This document shows positions 36,611 through 48,590 of a stretch of DNA of 64,000 bases, in pieces. Each line of letters starts with the position of its first letter. The first letter of the stretch is position 1. A program made the position numbers and the translations under genes. The notes below the pieces were generated by a model that did no database searches, had not been told where the DNA came from, and was given only the letters and a program-made list of their open reading frames with translations. Source of the DNA: Astragalus membranaceus (taxonomy: Eukaryota > Streptophyta > Magnoliopsida > Fabales > Fabaceae); the NCBI GenBank assembly GCA_039519185.1, contig CM076846.1, forward strand, positions 127,414,182 through 127,478,181. Direction: 5' to 3'.

Positions 36611-38400
36611 GTCCTTATTGGCCACTACCACCAGGCTACAGCTAATCATTGTTGGATCAGCTAAGATCAACGTACAATAATGTGCATGCGCCCTAAATCT
36701 AGGAGAACCAAGCATGGTGAGTGAGGTAAAATATCTTCACTCCTACTTCCACAACGCTTCTCCACGTCTCTTTTGACCGTTTCCACGCTCCAAAGTGTCC
36801 ATATGCATTGAATGCTTGCTCCCAAAGCAAGCTCTTTTGACTCGGACAAGGGCATTTAATAAATAATTATATGAACACATTAAGACCAAATAATAGCCTC
36901 TAAGCCTATACAGACTTAGCAGCCACGTCGAGTCGATTTACCTCAGCCGAGTCTTGCCTCCACTAGTTTTGCGCAGCCGAGTAGGCATCTCAACTGCTAC
37001 TCAGTTACTTATCTTAGCCGCATGGTCATGTATAGTCAATTTAACCCTAAGCAGCTTATTTTTGTATTTTGCCGACGGGAATCGGCCCTCGACTAGCCGA
37101 TTCTATGTCAGCCGAGTAGCCCTCGGCAAAATCGGGCCCGGACCGGCATATGTATATATATAATTTATTGTTAGTTATTATTATTAGAATTTTAAGTATA
37201 ACCAATTTTAAGAAAATAAATTCATTAAACATATATCTAATTACTAATATCGTGGATGTTTTTATTTCGATAAATACTATTATTTTTAATATTTTCATAA
37301 TTAGAGTTAAAAAATTAATCACTTTTTTAATTGAATTATGATATTTTTAAGTTATTTAGTATTTTTTTCATATTTAAAGTGAGAGTATCAAGTGTGAGTA
37401 CATGTACATGGGTGCGTAGAAGATACGGAGATAGACACTATAATGCCCTGACGATACGTATGCGGACTCAAATACGAACGCTGTAATAAGATGTGAAAGC
37501 ATTGCATTTCAAATGGATATTGTTGGACAAAGTTGTTGGCAAAGAAGGAGAATAGTGGTGAGAATTGGTCGTGATGCCGCGATCAGAAACATGAAACGGG
37601 AAATCTGTGTAGCTTGTCTGTCCATGAAATGAAACCTCAAATGTGATAAGAGTTGTATGTGTATGTATACGTGTAGAAAAGAGGTGAGAGGAGCGGCAAC
37701 ATGTACATGGGCTTTGCCTGAATAAGTGAGTGAATGAAGGAAAAGGTAGTAAAGGAATGGTAGGTAGGTAGCACGTGAGGCTGAGTGCGATAGACAGTGT
37801 TGAAATCAAACTGATACTAACACACAAACGCACACGAGACAGACAAGTAACCTTTTTCTCAGCTTGTGTTGTGTTGCTGTTGGTGTTGTTGGGTTAGGCT
37901 AAAAGGCAATCAGTTATGGCGGGAATAGTGGTGTGTGACACTACTGCCCAGCCCAGCTGGCTAGGGATGGGTTCTTGAACCACCACGTGTCCCCTCTTCA
38001 TTATACCCACATTTCTTGCATTTATTATCAATCCCCACCTATAGCTCTATGCATCACCATTTTGCTTTGCACACAACTCTCTCCTACCTGACTAACACCT
38101 TTAACTCAGTGGCATAATCTATCATGAAAAATGTAAAGAGTCGACTCAGTATTTTTAGATTTGATTCTTACGGTGGACAAATTCTGTGTTGTTGGGTGCA
38201 AAATTTGATCTTAATCACGAACAAAAATTAGTCTTTAATTGAAGTTGGGATGTGAGTAACCAGCAATGGTCCGAAAAAAAAAACTCTCCACCCTGCATCC
38301 CAACAATATTTATAACCTCACTTGCTTATTTTGCTAAGGAAATGTATTAATTTTCTTGACCTTAATTGGCTTTAGTTAACACATCCCTTATTTCACATAG
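36608..38400. other. Unassigned intergenic sequence
   Basis: The stretch 36890-37140 is GC-richer than its surroundings and holds several GCCGAGT/CTCGGC motifs. It may be a piece of an unidentified retroelement. 37200-37400 is AT-rich. 37500-37860 has a run of GTG/GTAGG sequence. 38100-38280 ends in an A-run after a GAACAAAAATTAGTC block and may be another worn SINE. I find no supported gene. A CACGTG G-box lies near 37983, without a gene beside it. Confidence 0.35.
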
Positions 38401-38418
38401 ATGTCAGGGACTATCACA

Positions 38419-38528
38419 CGGGCCGGCAAAGCCGGGTACTCGTGGCCAGTCAGGTTTCCTGACGTAGATTAGTCATCGGAAAAGTCGGTGAAAACTGTGC
38501 ACTAATGACAGGGTAACAAAAAAAATCG
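38419..38528 (+). mobile_element. Small A-tailed retroposed insert with 18-bp flanking duplication
   Basis: ATGTCAGGGACTATCACA (38401-38418) and ATGTTAGGGACTATCACA (38529-38546) are direct repeats with one mismatch, flanking 110 bases that end in a run of A after GGGTAAC. That is the signature of target-primed reverse transcription, as for a SINE. No A and B boxes are convincing, so this may be a truncated SINE. Confidence 0.55.
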
Positions 38529-38708
38529 ATGTTAGGGACTATCACATAATTACTTATTTTCTTTTAGGGAATAATAAATTTTTTTTACTCAGACTAAAAT
38601 GAGTATTCTCTCATAATTTTGATAGTTAAAAAGGTGAAAACTAGAAATGAAAAAAAACTTTTGGTTAATTAAACGGGGCCTACAATAAGTGTAGAATTAG
38701 GCATAGGA

Positions 38709-38760
38709 CTAGGGTTAAGTCCGTGCGTTGCACGGTTTTATTTAAAATGTTTTTTCTTTC
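38709..38760 (-). mobile_element. Helitron 3' terminus (first)
   Basis: On the minus strand the hairpin CCGTGCAACGCACGG is followed by ACTTAACC and CTAG, with T as the next base (38708). A short GC-rich hairpin about 10 bases before CTRR and insertion 5' of a T is the plant Helitron 3' end. The body would run rightwards from 38709 and would include the SINE and the second hAT element. I could not find its 5' end. Confidence 0.6.
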
Positions 38761-38888
38761 TTAGTTATTATAATATTGTTTATTTTAATTATATATTGCT
38801 TAAAAAATTGTATGTAATTTGCTGAATGTTGTCTAATGGTTCGGTAAATTTCAATTTTTTCATTGCATAACATATATTAAGTGTGGAA

Positions 38889-39145
38889 CCCAGAGGGTGT
38901 GGTTGAGCGGTTGGGGCTCATCCTCCCTTAACCAAGTGTCGAGGGTTCGATCCTCACCTTGGGTATGGAGCAACTTTAAATCCCTGGGCCAGCTGTCCCA
39001 CCATTCGAGGTGTCTTCAATCCAGCGAGGGGATTAGTCACTGTGTTCGGCGGTGGATACCTTGGTTGTACCAAAAAATATATTAATTGTGGAATATGGCG
39101 GTGGATACCTTGGTTGTACCAAAAAATATATTAATTGTGGAATAT
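38889..39145 (+). mobile_element. tRNA-derived SINE, copy 2, with duplicated tail
   Basis: The SINE is 38889-39076 (188 bases). Flanks ATATATTAAGTGTGGAA (38872-38888) and ATATATTAATTGTGGAA (39077-39093) are a 17-base duplication with one mismatch. Box A is GTGGTTGAGCGGTTGG (about 38899) and box B GGTTCGATCC (38944). The 3' end TTGGTTGTACCAAAAAA plus flank is repeated once in tandem (49-base units 39048-39096 and 39097-39145). The boxes resemble an RNA polymerase III promoter; this is not a functional tRNA gene. Confidence 0.88.
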
Positions 39146-39479
39146 GTTGTATTTTGTATCCAACATTGTAAGGTGCTATTGAAATTTGAGTTTAAAAACA
39201 GAAAATTTAGTTTTAATATTGATTTGGATTTGAAAGTTGTTTATTAGAATTATTATGCATGCAAGTATATATTATTGTATTGTATGTATGTGATATTATT
39301 TTGGATTTTGGATTTTTTTTTTGACCAAATGATTTTGAAATTATTCTATGTATGTGATTTTGGACAAATTCGCTGTTGACTTTCTCATGCTATTTATTTA
39401 GTAACATAAATCAAATAGTTGTACAAATTATTAATCATTAAAAGTTGTAACCCAACTATATCTTGATAATGCTATCTAT

Positions 39480-40224
39480 TAGGCATGGCAATGGGGCAGG
39501 GCGGGGACGGGTTTAACATTCCCCATCCCCGATTCCCATATTCATCCCTGTTCCCCGTCCCAAACCCAATGGGGATGAAGAATTGATCCCCATCCCCGTA
39601 CCCAACGAGTTCGGGGATCCCCGCCCCAACCCCGTCCCCGCAGTGGAATTCATTTTTTAAAATTTAAAAGTAGTTTTTACCTGTCCCAAACCCAAACCCG
39701 AACCCGCCCCCAAACCCAAAACTTATCCCACACCCAAACCCACCCCAAACCCGAAATTTAACACAACATAAAATCAATGCAATACTACAACATATAACCA
39801 AAATATCAATTATCCAAAATGTCAACGTATAGCAATGACGTTGAATATCAATATATAAAAATCAATGTTCTAAGTTAACCGGTAATCCAAAAAATCAATT
39901 ATCCAGAGGGAGGGAGGCGCTGAGTGAGAGTCACTGAGAGAGGGATGGAGGCGCTGAGTGTGTCTGGGTGAGAAGTGAGAGTGAGAGAACGTGTTTGTGT
40001 TTTTAGGGTTTGATAGGGTTTCTAATTTTGGAGGGGTATTAATGTAACTTCTTACATTCGGGGAGGGTTCGGGGACGGGACCTATATCCCCATTACCCGT
40101 CCCATCCCCGTTTTTCAATTTCGGGGAAAACCCAAATCCAAACCCAGTCAAAGCGAGGAAAACCCGTCAAATCGGGGCGGGTTTGGTTCGGTTCCCGTGG
40201 GTATGGGTTTCGTTGCCATGCCTA
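39480..40224. mobile_element. Non-autonomous hAT element, TSD CTATCTAT
   Basis: TIRs TAGGCATGGCAA / TTGCCATGCCTA bound 745 bases, with exact 8-base duplications CTATCTAT (39472-39479 and 40225-40232). Subterminal sequence is full of CCCC(A/G)TCCCC and GGGGACGGG motifs. It resembles the element at 31079 in its ends but not in its interior. No transposase frame. Confidence 0.88.
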
Positions 40225-42217
40225 CTATCTATGTATGTTATTTGTGAAGTTATTATACTCGCTGTATTTGATCCACACACTCTCTAAATATAGAAAAAAA
40301 ACGCTTTCCTTTAGTCTCCAAATTAAGCAAACTATTTAGCCCTAACACATCATACAATTTCCCAAAAGCTATTAAAAATAAAAATTCGTCTAAAGAAGAA
40401 TATTAAACTATTATAATATAATTTTATTAGTAAAAACTATTATAATTAGTAAATATATTTATTCTACTAATTTAGATTTTTAGTCTAAAGATTGTATTAG
40501 TAAATATATTAAACTATTATAATTTTATTACTAATACAATTTATACAATTTATACACATAAATTGTGATTAATACTCTTTCTTTTTAATAAATTCATCTA
40601 AACTATTATAATTAGTAAATATATTTATTCTACTAATTTAGATTTTTAGCAACTTTAAGAATAATATAATTTTACTGTAAAAAAATAACTTCAAATAATA
40701 TAATGATATTTAACACAGTATATGTTGTTGGAAATCAAAAATTAAAGCCTCTTTTATATGGAAAATACATATAAATAGAAATAGATATATAGATAAAAAT
40801 GAGGAGCATTATATGGATGCACCATCCAAGTTGCATTTTTATTTTCTTGTTAAATATTATATAAACACCGAAATCCTACAACTACCATCTATTTGCATGA
40901 CATATATATTATATTTAAAAATTTACTACAAATGTCCTCATTTGAATTTAACATTCATATCGATTTTTTATTTTGAATTTTTAGTTTTATATAAAATTTA
41001 TGCTTATATTTATATATAATGTAATATTTCTATGAAAATTATTAAACCCCTCTAAAAAATTCAACTAAATATAATCTATATTGATGTAATTTGATGTAAA
41101 TTATATATAAACAATAACGTTTTATCTTTTGATACTCAGTAAAATATATGCATTCTTTGTTTTTTATATTATCTTGAAGTTTTTTAATTTAGTTTTGACA
41201 TTTATTTATAGTTAATAAAAATTGATTTTAATTCTTAAAATCTCTAAATAATTTTAAGGACCTTCAAATTGTAAATATTTTGTTCAAGATGAGTAATTAA
41301 TTTTCTCAATTAATTGAATATTAAAATCTGATAGTTTAATAATTAATTGTACATAAATTATAATTAAATATATAAATATTTTAACAGAGGCAAATAAGAG
41401 GAGAGTGCTTTAGAGGGTCTATTGTAGCTTCTGCATTTATTATATCGTCCTATTATTTAATTTGATAATTATTTCATATTATTTTCACTAAAAATTTAAA
41501 TAAGTTTTATATTATTTATTTTTATATATCTAGTATCATTTTAATAGGAAATATAATACCATTTTAGTATAATACCATTTTAATTTTAATAATATATAAC
41601 ATCACTAATTATATTTAAAAGTTTACTAAAAATACACGTATTTATACACACACACATATAATCAACAAAAAAACAATGATACTACAAAATTTTATTTATT
41701 TATTTTGATGTTATTTTAAAATATTTTATAGTACTTAGTTTTTTTTATTAAATTTTTTTAATAATAACAGAATGGAATCTTAATAAAAGGCCCAATAAAT
41801 TTTACATTTAACTCAACTAATAAAAAATTACATTGATAAATATAATAATATTTAAAAGAGTATTTTAAAAAAACTTGATTAATATGAGAAAGTGAGTTGC
41901 TGAGAATCATACATTAAACAAAATTATGTTAAATGATAAAATAAAACTAAGACTATTTTACTATTCTGTTAAAAAAAAGTTCATTTTACTATATTTTCTC
42001 AAAAATAAGTCTATTTTACTATATAGAAAACCACGTATAGAGACTATCATTTGTGGCATTATGTGAAATGTGTCAAAAAAAACAATTTGGATGAAACTTG
42101 AAAGATACTTTTTATATAAAACTTCATTATAAATAAATTAATAATAAGTTATAATTTTATTTTAATAACAAATAATTATCTTGGGGAACCCAAGCAAGAG
42201 TTTGTATATATGCTACC

Positions 42218-42248
<31 letters not shown>

Positions 42249-43613
42249 TTTCATTCAAATTACAGTTAATAATAAAAATAAAACCATAATAAAAGAACAG
42301 AGAAGAAGAGACAAAACACACTTAGATTGAAAATCTCAAACTAATATCCCATCACCTTCTTTGATTTCCTTTTCACAAAAATTGTAGTGAATGTTTACAA
42401 ACAGGAGAATTGCATATATTCAATGTTCTTAGTTCTTCCTAACTCTCATTTTCACATTATAGATAGTGTATATAAGACTTGTGTGTGGAGCTCATGGATT
42501 GACATCAACAATTTTCAATTTATGGGTGTTTTACAATTAAATGCATTCATTAGCCATAACCACTAACATGTGATGGTCATTCAAATTTTGGCCTTTCATA
42601 TCCAAAGCATATTAACCCCCACTAAATGTGACCTTTCAAATATATAGATATTGAAATAATTTGAACAAAAAAACACAAATTTAGTTCTTTTTTAAAGAAT
42701 GGAACTATTTTAATATGCACTATATTACTATTTTGAATATTTTTATTAATTTCAAAATAGTAATAATAATTTTTAGCAATATATCCATAACCATATTATA
42801 GTAAGAACACATTAAAAACTTTAAAGAATATTATATTAAACTAAATGCATTACTTTATTTTTTTTCCTCAATAAGTAAAACTAAATTTTCTTGGTCTGTA
42901 GAAATAGTAAAAAGTTAAATTCTATATTTTAATAGCTAATAAAAATGTAAAATAGTGGTTATTTCTTGTTAGATTCGTACAATAGTGGTTATTTCTTGTT
43001 AGATTGATAATGTGATTCTAATTTCAGTTTTTGATTCCAACTTCATGGTTGTTGCCCCTCACTTTTAATTTCAATGTGCACGTTGTTTCCAGATAAGAAT
43101 GGGAGACAGAAAGAGATCGAAAGAAGCCATAAATTCAAGATATAGACATATGGGGTTTTGGTTTTCGAGTCCAATCGAACGTTCTTCAGATTAATTACGA
43201 TTTCTAGGTTTGCATAGATCTATGTTGCTCAATCATCAACCCCCACAGCAACATGTTGAAGGATTCTATACAAGGGGAAGCAAACAACTTTTGGGAGCAA
43301 TTGAAAGCTGAGATTGTGAAAAATGGAGGGCAAAAAAGGCTGCAGGAAAAAGAAGAAAAATATAGGAAAACTAGAACTGTTTTTTGCACAAACCAATGCA
43401 TATGTAATTTTGTTTAGATTGTGAGACACTAAAAGTGTGAATACATCTATGTAATTTTATTTTTTAATCCTAGTAATAGACTTTTTTCTTTCTTTTTCCT
43501 CTTTTTTTAGAATTTATGTGCTACTTTTGGATCAAAATTAACCATCGGTATTCGGTTTCTTTTATGGTTTCAGTCTGAATTTGCTTTTGATCATAATTTT
43601 TTTATTTAATTTT
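40225..43613. other. AT-rich sequence without recognisable genes
   Basis: Very AT-rich with several near-duplicate AT blocks (for example 'TAGTAAATATATTTATTCTACTAATTTAG' at about 40447 and 40612). It may be the worn body of the Helitron ending at 38709. No supported gene; the few short frames are chance. Confidence 0.4.
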
Positions 43614-44280
43614 CACTACTAACCAGATTTGTGCATAACTGTGGTTAGACGCCACAAACCACAAATGTGCATAACATTGGTTAGATGGTATGTCAGTAAA
43701 TTAACATTATTAACTTTCTTGGATTTGATGTAGAGCCGTTGAATAAATAACCATAGGTAGCTTGACATTTGAACTATTCCCATTTCATATGATAATGATG
43801 GTGTCCTCCAATCCAATTCTGAACTGTCCAATGAAACACATTTCTCTTTAAACCATAATAATTGAGACAAAGGAGGAAAGTCTCTCTTAATTTCAAACGT
43901 ATACTTCAAATTGGAATTCTTAATCAATAACCACAAATCAGTACCACAATGGTTAGTGGCCACTAACCACAGAATTGCAAAACACTGGTTAGTGGCCACT
44001 AACCACAGATTTGTACAATAGTGGTTATTCCACTTGGTAATTTTGAGCTTCATTGTCGCCAAACAACCCAGCCTTGTCAACATCCATCTTAAGCCTCATT
44101 GTCGCCAAACAACCTGTCCGCGTATCTTTCCTTTTATTCAAAGCAGCCCTTGGAACCTTGCCAATGGTTAGATGCCACTAACCACAGATATACATAACAA
44201 TGGTTAGTGGCCACTAACCATAGATATGCATAATTGTGGTTAGATGCCACTAACCACAATTTTGTATAATAATGGTTAAG
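43614..44280. mobile_element. CACTA-like end with 36-bp palindromic subterminal array
   Basis: It starts CACTACTAACCAGATTTG. From 43642 onward comes a 20-base palindrome, TGGTTAGTGGCCACTAACCA, in perfect or slightly changed form at 43642, 43678 (half), 43950, 43986, 44165, 44201 and 44237. Neighbours are 36 bases apart, with 16-base spacers such as CAGATATACATAACAA. Arrays of short subterminal motifs are how CACTA ends bind their transposase. No matching opposite end was found, so the element is truncated or the right end is lost. Confidence 0.5.
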
Positions 44281-44530
44281 TGGCATAAAAACATCTTTAT
44301 GAAGCATTTCAGCAAACAGCTTGAATGCAATTGGAATTTGGAAAAGAAGGACACCAAACTCAACAGTTTCAGCTTGAATGCAAATTTCTGGAAAACAGTT
44401 CTGAGCGACTTTTTTCTCCGAAAAATCATATACGTTGTCGCAGAGTATTTTCTCGTTGTAAAATAGAGTGCCGACGGCGACCTTGACGGCGTTAAGCCAG
44501 CACCTGATTTTCCTCTCAAGGATTCTCTCA
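44277..44530 (-). pseudogene. Captured EXO70 exocyst-subunit fragment
   Basis: The minus strand is open for about 85 codons and reads ILERKIRCWLNAVKVAVGTL, FYNEKILCDNVYDFSEKKV, FPEICIQAE and FKLFAEMLHKDVF. This follows the plant EXO70 pattern of a basic 'KIRRW' helix, 'AVKVAVGTLFYGEK.LCD.V' and 'CF.EI'. EXO70 tethers secretory vesicles to the plasma membrane in the exocyst. Only an internal piece is present, with no start codon. It lies directly behind the CACTA-like palindromic array, so it is best read as gene capture. Confidence 0.7.
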
Positions 44531-45735
44531 TGTGATCGATGAATTGTTCAACTTTTTCTGATAGAGGAGTTCAACTTTTTGACAAAGGCTTTAGCGTTTC
44601 TTGGTTATTGCAAAACCAGAATTGCAATCTCACCAGAAATAAACGTTTCAACAATCACAGTTGGGGAAAAACTTAAAAACCACATATATATTGCGATTCA
44701 GAGATAAATCTAGAGATCCAGAGATAAATCGCGATGAAGATGAAAACGGTTTAAGAAGAGAACGCCGTTGAGGAAGAACACCAGTTGAAAGAGAACGTTT
44801 TGCGTTTCTGTGATAAAGGCAAAACGTGATGCAGAGAGAGAAGCGAAAAACGCTGGTTGCAGGTTAAAAGCGATCCAGAGAGAATCAGTTGAGCGCGATG
44901 CAAAAGAGGAAGAAGAGGATGAGCGCTGTTTGAGAGGAACAGTTACGCCGTGAAGGTGAGGGAAGCGTATTTGGGAACGGGTAAAAAGACAAAGATACCC
45001 TCATTAACCATTATCCCTTAGATTAAAACTCATTAAAAAAATACTGGTCCAACGGCTGATACGAATTTAGTAAGAAATACTAAGCAAATTGCTTATTAAC
45101 CTAAGTCGTGGCCAAGAAAACACATGACTTTTGGTCCAAAAAAAGAAAACACATGACTTGATAAGAATACTCCAAATAAAAAATGAATTTGAATCCAATA
45201 ACTTTGGTAATTTAAGGCTTTTTTTGAGAGAGAAAAAAAATGAAGGAGAATCCTACCATATCTATTGAGTTTTGTTGGGTATGTAAGATAGCTTCTAAGC
45301 AAAATTAGTACAATATTTAAATATACAAAAATGATGTGTGATTGAGTGATTGAACGTCGGGTATCATACCTTATAAAACTCAATGGATATCGGAGTTGTC
45401 ACAAAAGAAATGAAATAAAATAAGAGAAAATATTATATCAGAGAGATAGACACAATTACACAAAGGCATATTCATTTTCTGTTGTTACTATTGAATCCCC
45501 CATGCTCCCATAGTGAAATGCAAGTTTATGATATTAAAGTAGATATGAAAAAGTTTATGTTAGTTGGTTTGTAGGGCATGGGAAAAAAGTCTAAATGAAC
45601 AGAAATACATAGATATTGTCCATCAGCAAGGTACTCACCTCATCACACCATTATTTGAACTTACACAACTTTGAGATATTGCTATTAGTCACACACACAC
45701 TCACGCTCCCTCTAACCGATATTCTTTCTCTTATA
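44531..45735. other. Non-coding remainder of the EXO70-bearing element and spacer
   Basis: 44690-44990 is purine-rich (GAAGATGAAAACGG, GAGAGAGAAGCG), like the purine-rich tract of the neighbouring CACTA element (51771-52335). 45000-45735 is AT-rich with no supported gene. Confidence 0.4.
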
Positions 45736-46028
45736 CTAGCGGTATACCCGTGCATACGCACGGGTACTGTCGTGTTCTTTTTATGAATGGACTCAGACAG
45801 AATTTGATTAGTCCAAGCATTAATTCGTGAAAATCAAGACAAATTCAAAGTAGACGGATTTAATTAGTCTAAACCTTACCCCGTGAACATTACTAACAAA
45901 TTTAATTAGCCTGAATCTTACCCCGTGACAACATTGCATCCCCTTCAAAACAGCTTCTTCCTTACTAAACACCACAACAAAATTTGGCTAATCAAATGCA
46001 TAATCAATTTCTTGTTTGATGCTAATGT

Positions 46029-46530
46029 CACTACAACATTTAGACCCTATGGCAACGGTCGAAAACCGTCTCCTAAAGCCAAAAAACCGTTGCCATAACC
46101 TTTGGCAACGGTTTTGAAACCGTTGTTGTTGCGGCCGTTGCCTAAACTAAAGGCAACGGTTTTTTGTTCCCTAAGGCAACGCAAACGCAAAACCGTTGCC
46201 ATTGACAGCTGAAACGCAACGGTTTTGGGTTACACGCTATGGCAACGGTTGTAAACCGTTGCCAGCTATGGCAACACTTCAAAACTGTCGCCAAATATGG
46301 CAACACTTCAAAACCGTTGCCAGATATGGCAACACTGGATAACCGTTGCCTTATATATTCAAATAAAAACCGTTGCTAGATTGGCAACATTCTAAAACCG
46401 TTTTCATTGATAAAGTAAAAACCGTTGCCACTTATGCCAACACTTAAAAACCGTTGCAAAATATGGCAACCCACAAAAACCGTTGCCTACACCAACAAAT
46501 ACAACACTTCAAAAACGTTGCCATAGATAA
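46029..46530. repeat. Left subterminal repeat array of the CACTA element
   Basis: Roughly twenty direct and inverted copies of AAAACCGTTGCC / GGCAACGGTTTT, some degenerate (CTGTCGCC, CGTTGCAAAA), often paired as small hairpins separated by TATGG. The matching right array is at 52380-52597. In En/Spm such motifs bind TNPA. Confidence 0.88.
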
Positions 46531-46721
46531 TTAGAATTGAAAAAAAAATAATAGAAAAAAGTTTAGATACAATTAATGAATCACTCAAATTTAATGAATT
46601 AATTAATTATACAATCCACAAATTTGAAAGTAATCCTAAATCCAAAAAACAAATAGATGCATTGTGAAAATTTAAATTTAAATACAATCTCCTCATTCGA
46701 CCTTGACAGTTATCGAGCTGT

Positions 46722-46838
46722 TTAAGCTTGTGCAAGTTCCAGAAGTTGGCTAACCAACTTGTAAGTACGTCCGCTAATGGTACAGTTGATGTTGCTTTCT
46801 TCAACTCTTTTACCAAGGAATGGATCATTGAGAATGAC
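46722..46838 (-). pseudogene. Unidentified captured terminal exon
   Basis: After a TTGTACAAATGCAG acceptor, one minus-strand frame reads VILNDPFLGKRVEESNINC then ISGRTYKLVSQLLELAQA and a TAA at 46722-46724. The regular amphipathic end and clean stop suggest the last exon of a real gene, which I do not recognise. If the WRKY exon donor at 47797 were spliced here, the join would enter another frame that stays open to a stop at 46607. Confidence 0.45.
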
Positions 46839-47796
46839 CTGCATTTGTACAGATGGTAAACATGTTATAATCAACAGATAAAGGCTAACTAGAAACTAAC
46901 ACTGACAAAAGAATGATATATACATGCTGCAAACAAGAGTTTTTCTAACAAGTCCATGAATGTTTGAAGTCCACTTGCAACCATATAGATTAATTATAAA
47001 CTGACTAAAAGTTTTCCTTGCTTAAAAATAATACCACCAATGGACAGAAACTATGTCATTATGCCAGTCAATTTGGAAATAATGCAGATTTGGTTTTCAA
47101 AATAAGTGATCATATACTCAGTTTCAAGGGCAGAACAAGAACGACCAGTTAAAGTTAAGGGCCGACAAACATATAGAATAAGTGTTTATAACACAAGGAC
47201 AAAGTTATAACAAACAAATAGTGGTTGAAGTTTGCAGAAGTGCTGATAATAGAGCTTACCAATTGCAATGTTATTAAGTAAAATACATTCTAATCAACTT
47301 GTAAAACAATATAGAATTTTGGATTGCCAGATTGCACCTCATAACAAGAATGCTATCATCTTCCACCTCATAATATATATTATAGAAAATAAACCAGATT
47401 TTTCTTGCAAAGTATTGGTTCCAACACCCCCCCTTCCCCCATATTCTACTGTTATGCAATTGGCACCAATTCAAGGTTTAATCACCAAGCAAATAGGTAC
47501 TTAGATTGAGATATAAACAACTAATGTATTTGATCAAACTGCATTTTTCTTATATAGTATCGGACAGAGTATTTTTTTAATAATATTTCAAAGGGGTCCG
47601 GAATCCATAGAATCAGAGAATATGATATTCACGCAATCACAAAATTGAGAGCAGTTCGATCAAGATCAAACAGTTTACATTACAAACTTGTAAATAAACA
47701 TTTCATTATATAGTTGGCTAAGATTGTGAAACTTGGTAAATATACATTTCACATATCAAACTTGGTAAATATACTAAAGTGTATGTATTTATTTAC

Positions 47797-48558
47797 CTTG
47801 GATTTGGATTACCCTTCACCACTTTTTGGCCATATTTCCTCCATCTATACCCATCATCCAGGATATCAATATCACTGGTTGTCTGAACAACAACTCTAGG
47901 TTCTCTCACTGTTCTACTTCCAGCTGCTGATATACCCTCATTTTCACCTTCAATTTTCCTACAAAATTCATACAAAAAAATTAGCCAAAACCAAACAAAT
48001 AATAAATATGAATAAAAACCTCACAATGTAACAAAGAACAACAAAAAACTTACCATCTTTTAGCATCAGGTTCATCATCATCATATTCATATCCACCACC
48101 AGATTTACACTTTTGAGAACTCTGTTCAAAATCATCATCACCAATTGATATTGATGAGTTATCTGGTGTAGCAGCAGAATCCATTTGTCCACTTCCATGT
48201 GTAGCATATGATTGATCTTGAATTTCATTGCTGATTTGATTTGAAGGAACAATTTGAATAGCTGAGGAATTTGATGAGTTTCTTCTAGTAGATTGTGGCT
48301 TAGGATGATTATGAGTACCCTTATAAACTATCTCAGTAATTTGTCCATCTATAGATCTCTCCACTTTCTTCTTTGTAGGACAATTTGGGTATGTGCATTT
48401 ATAATAACTTCTTGGATTTTCACTTCCTTTCACTTGTTTTTGTCCATATTTTCTCCAATTGTATCCATCATCTGACCTTCTACTTAAGGTCTGAGGTTGT
48501 TGTTGTTGTTGTACTTGTGGTTGTGTTTGGTAATTGTTGTTATAATCTGACTGAAAAC

Positions 48559-48590
<32 letters not shown>

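Noticed and set aside
37468..37833. 121-codon minus-strand frame
   Set aside because: Compositionally biased (S, T, H, L), no recognisable domain, no splice or promoter context; treated as chance.
38889..39076. tRNA gene
   Set aside because: A and B boxes are present but the sequence does not fold into a cloverleaf of normal length and is flanked by a 17-base duplication, so it is a SINE.
43642..44256. Evenly spaced palindromic repeats with 16-base spacers looking like a CRISPR array
   Set aside because: Plant nuclear context, spacers are similar to each other, and no cas genes; better explained as transposon subterminal repeats.
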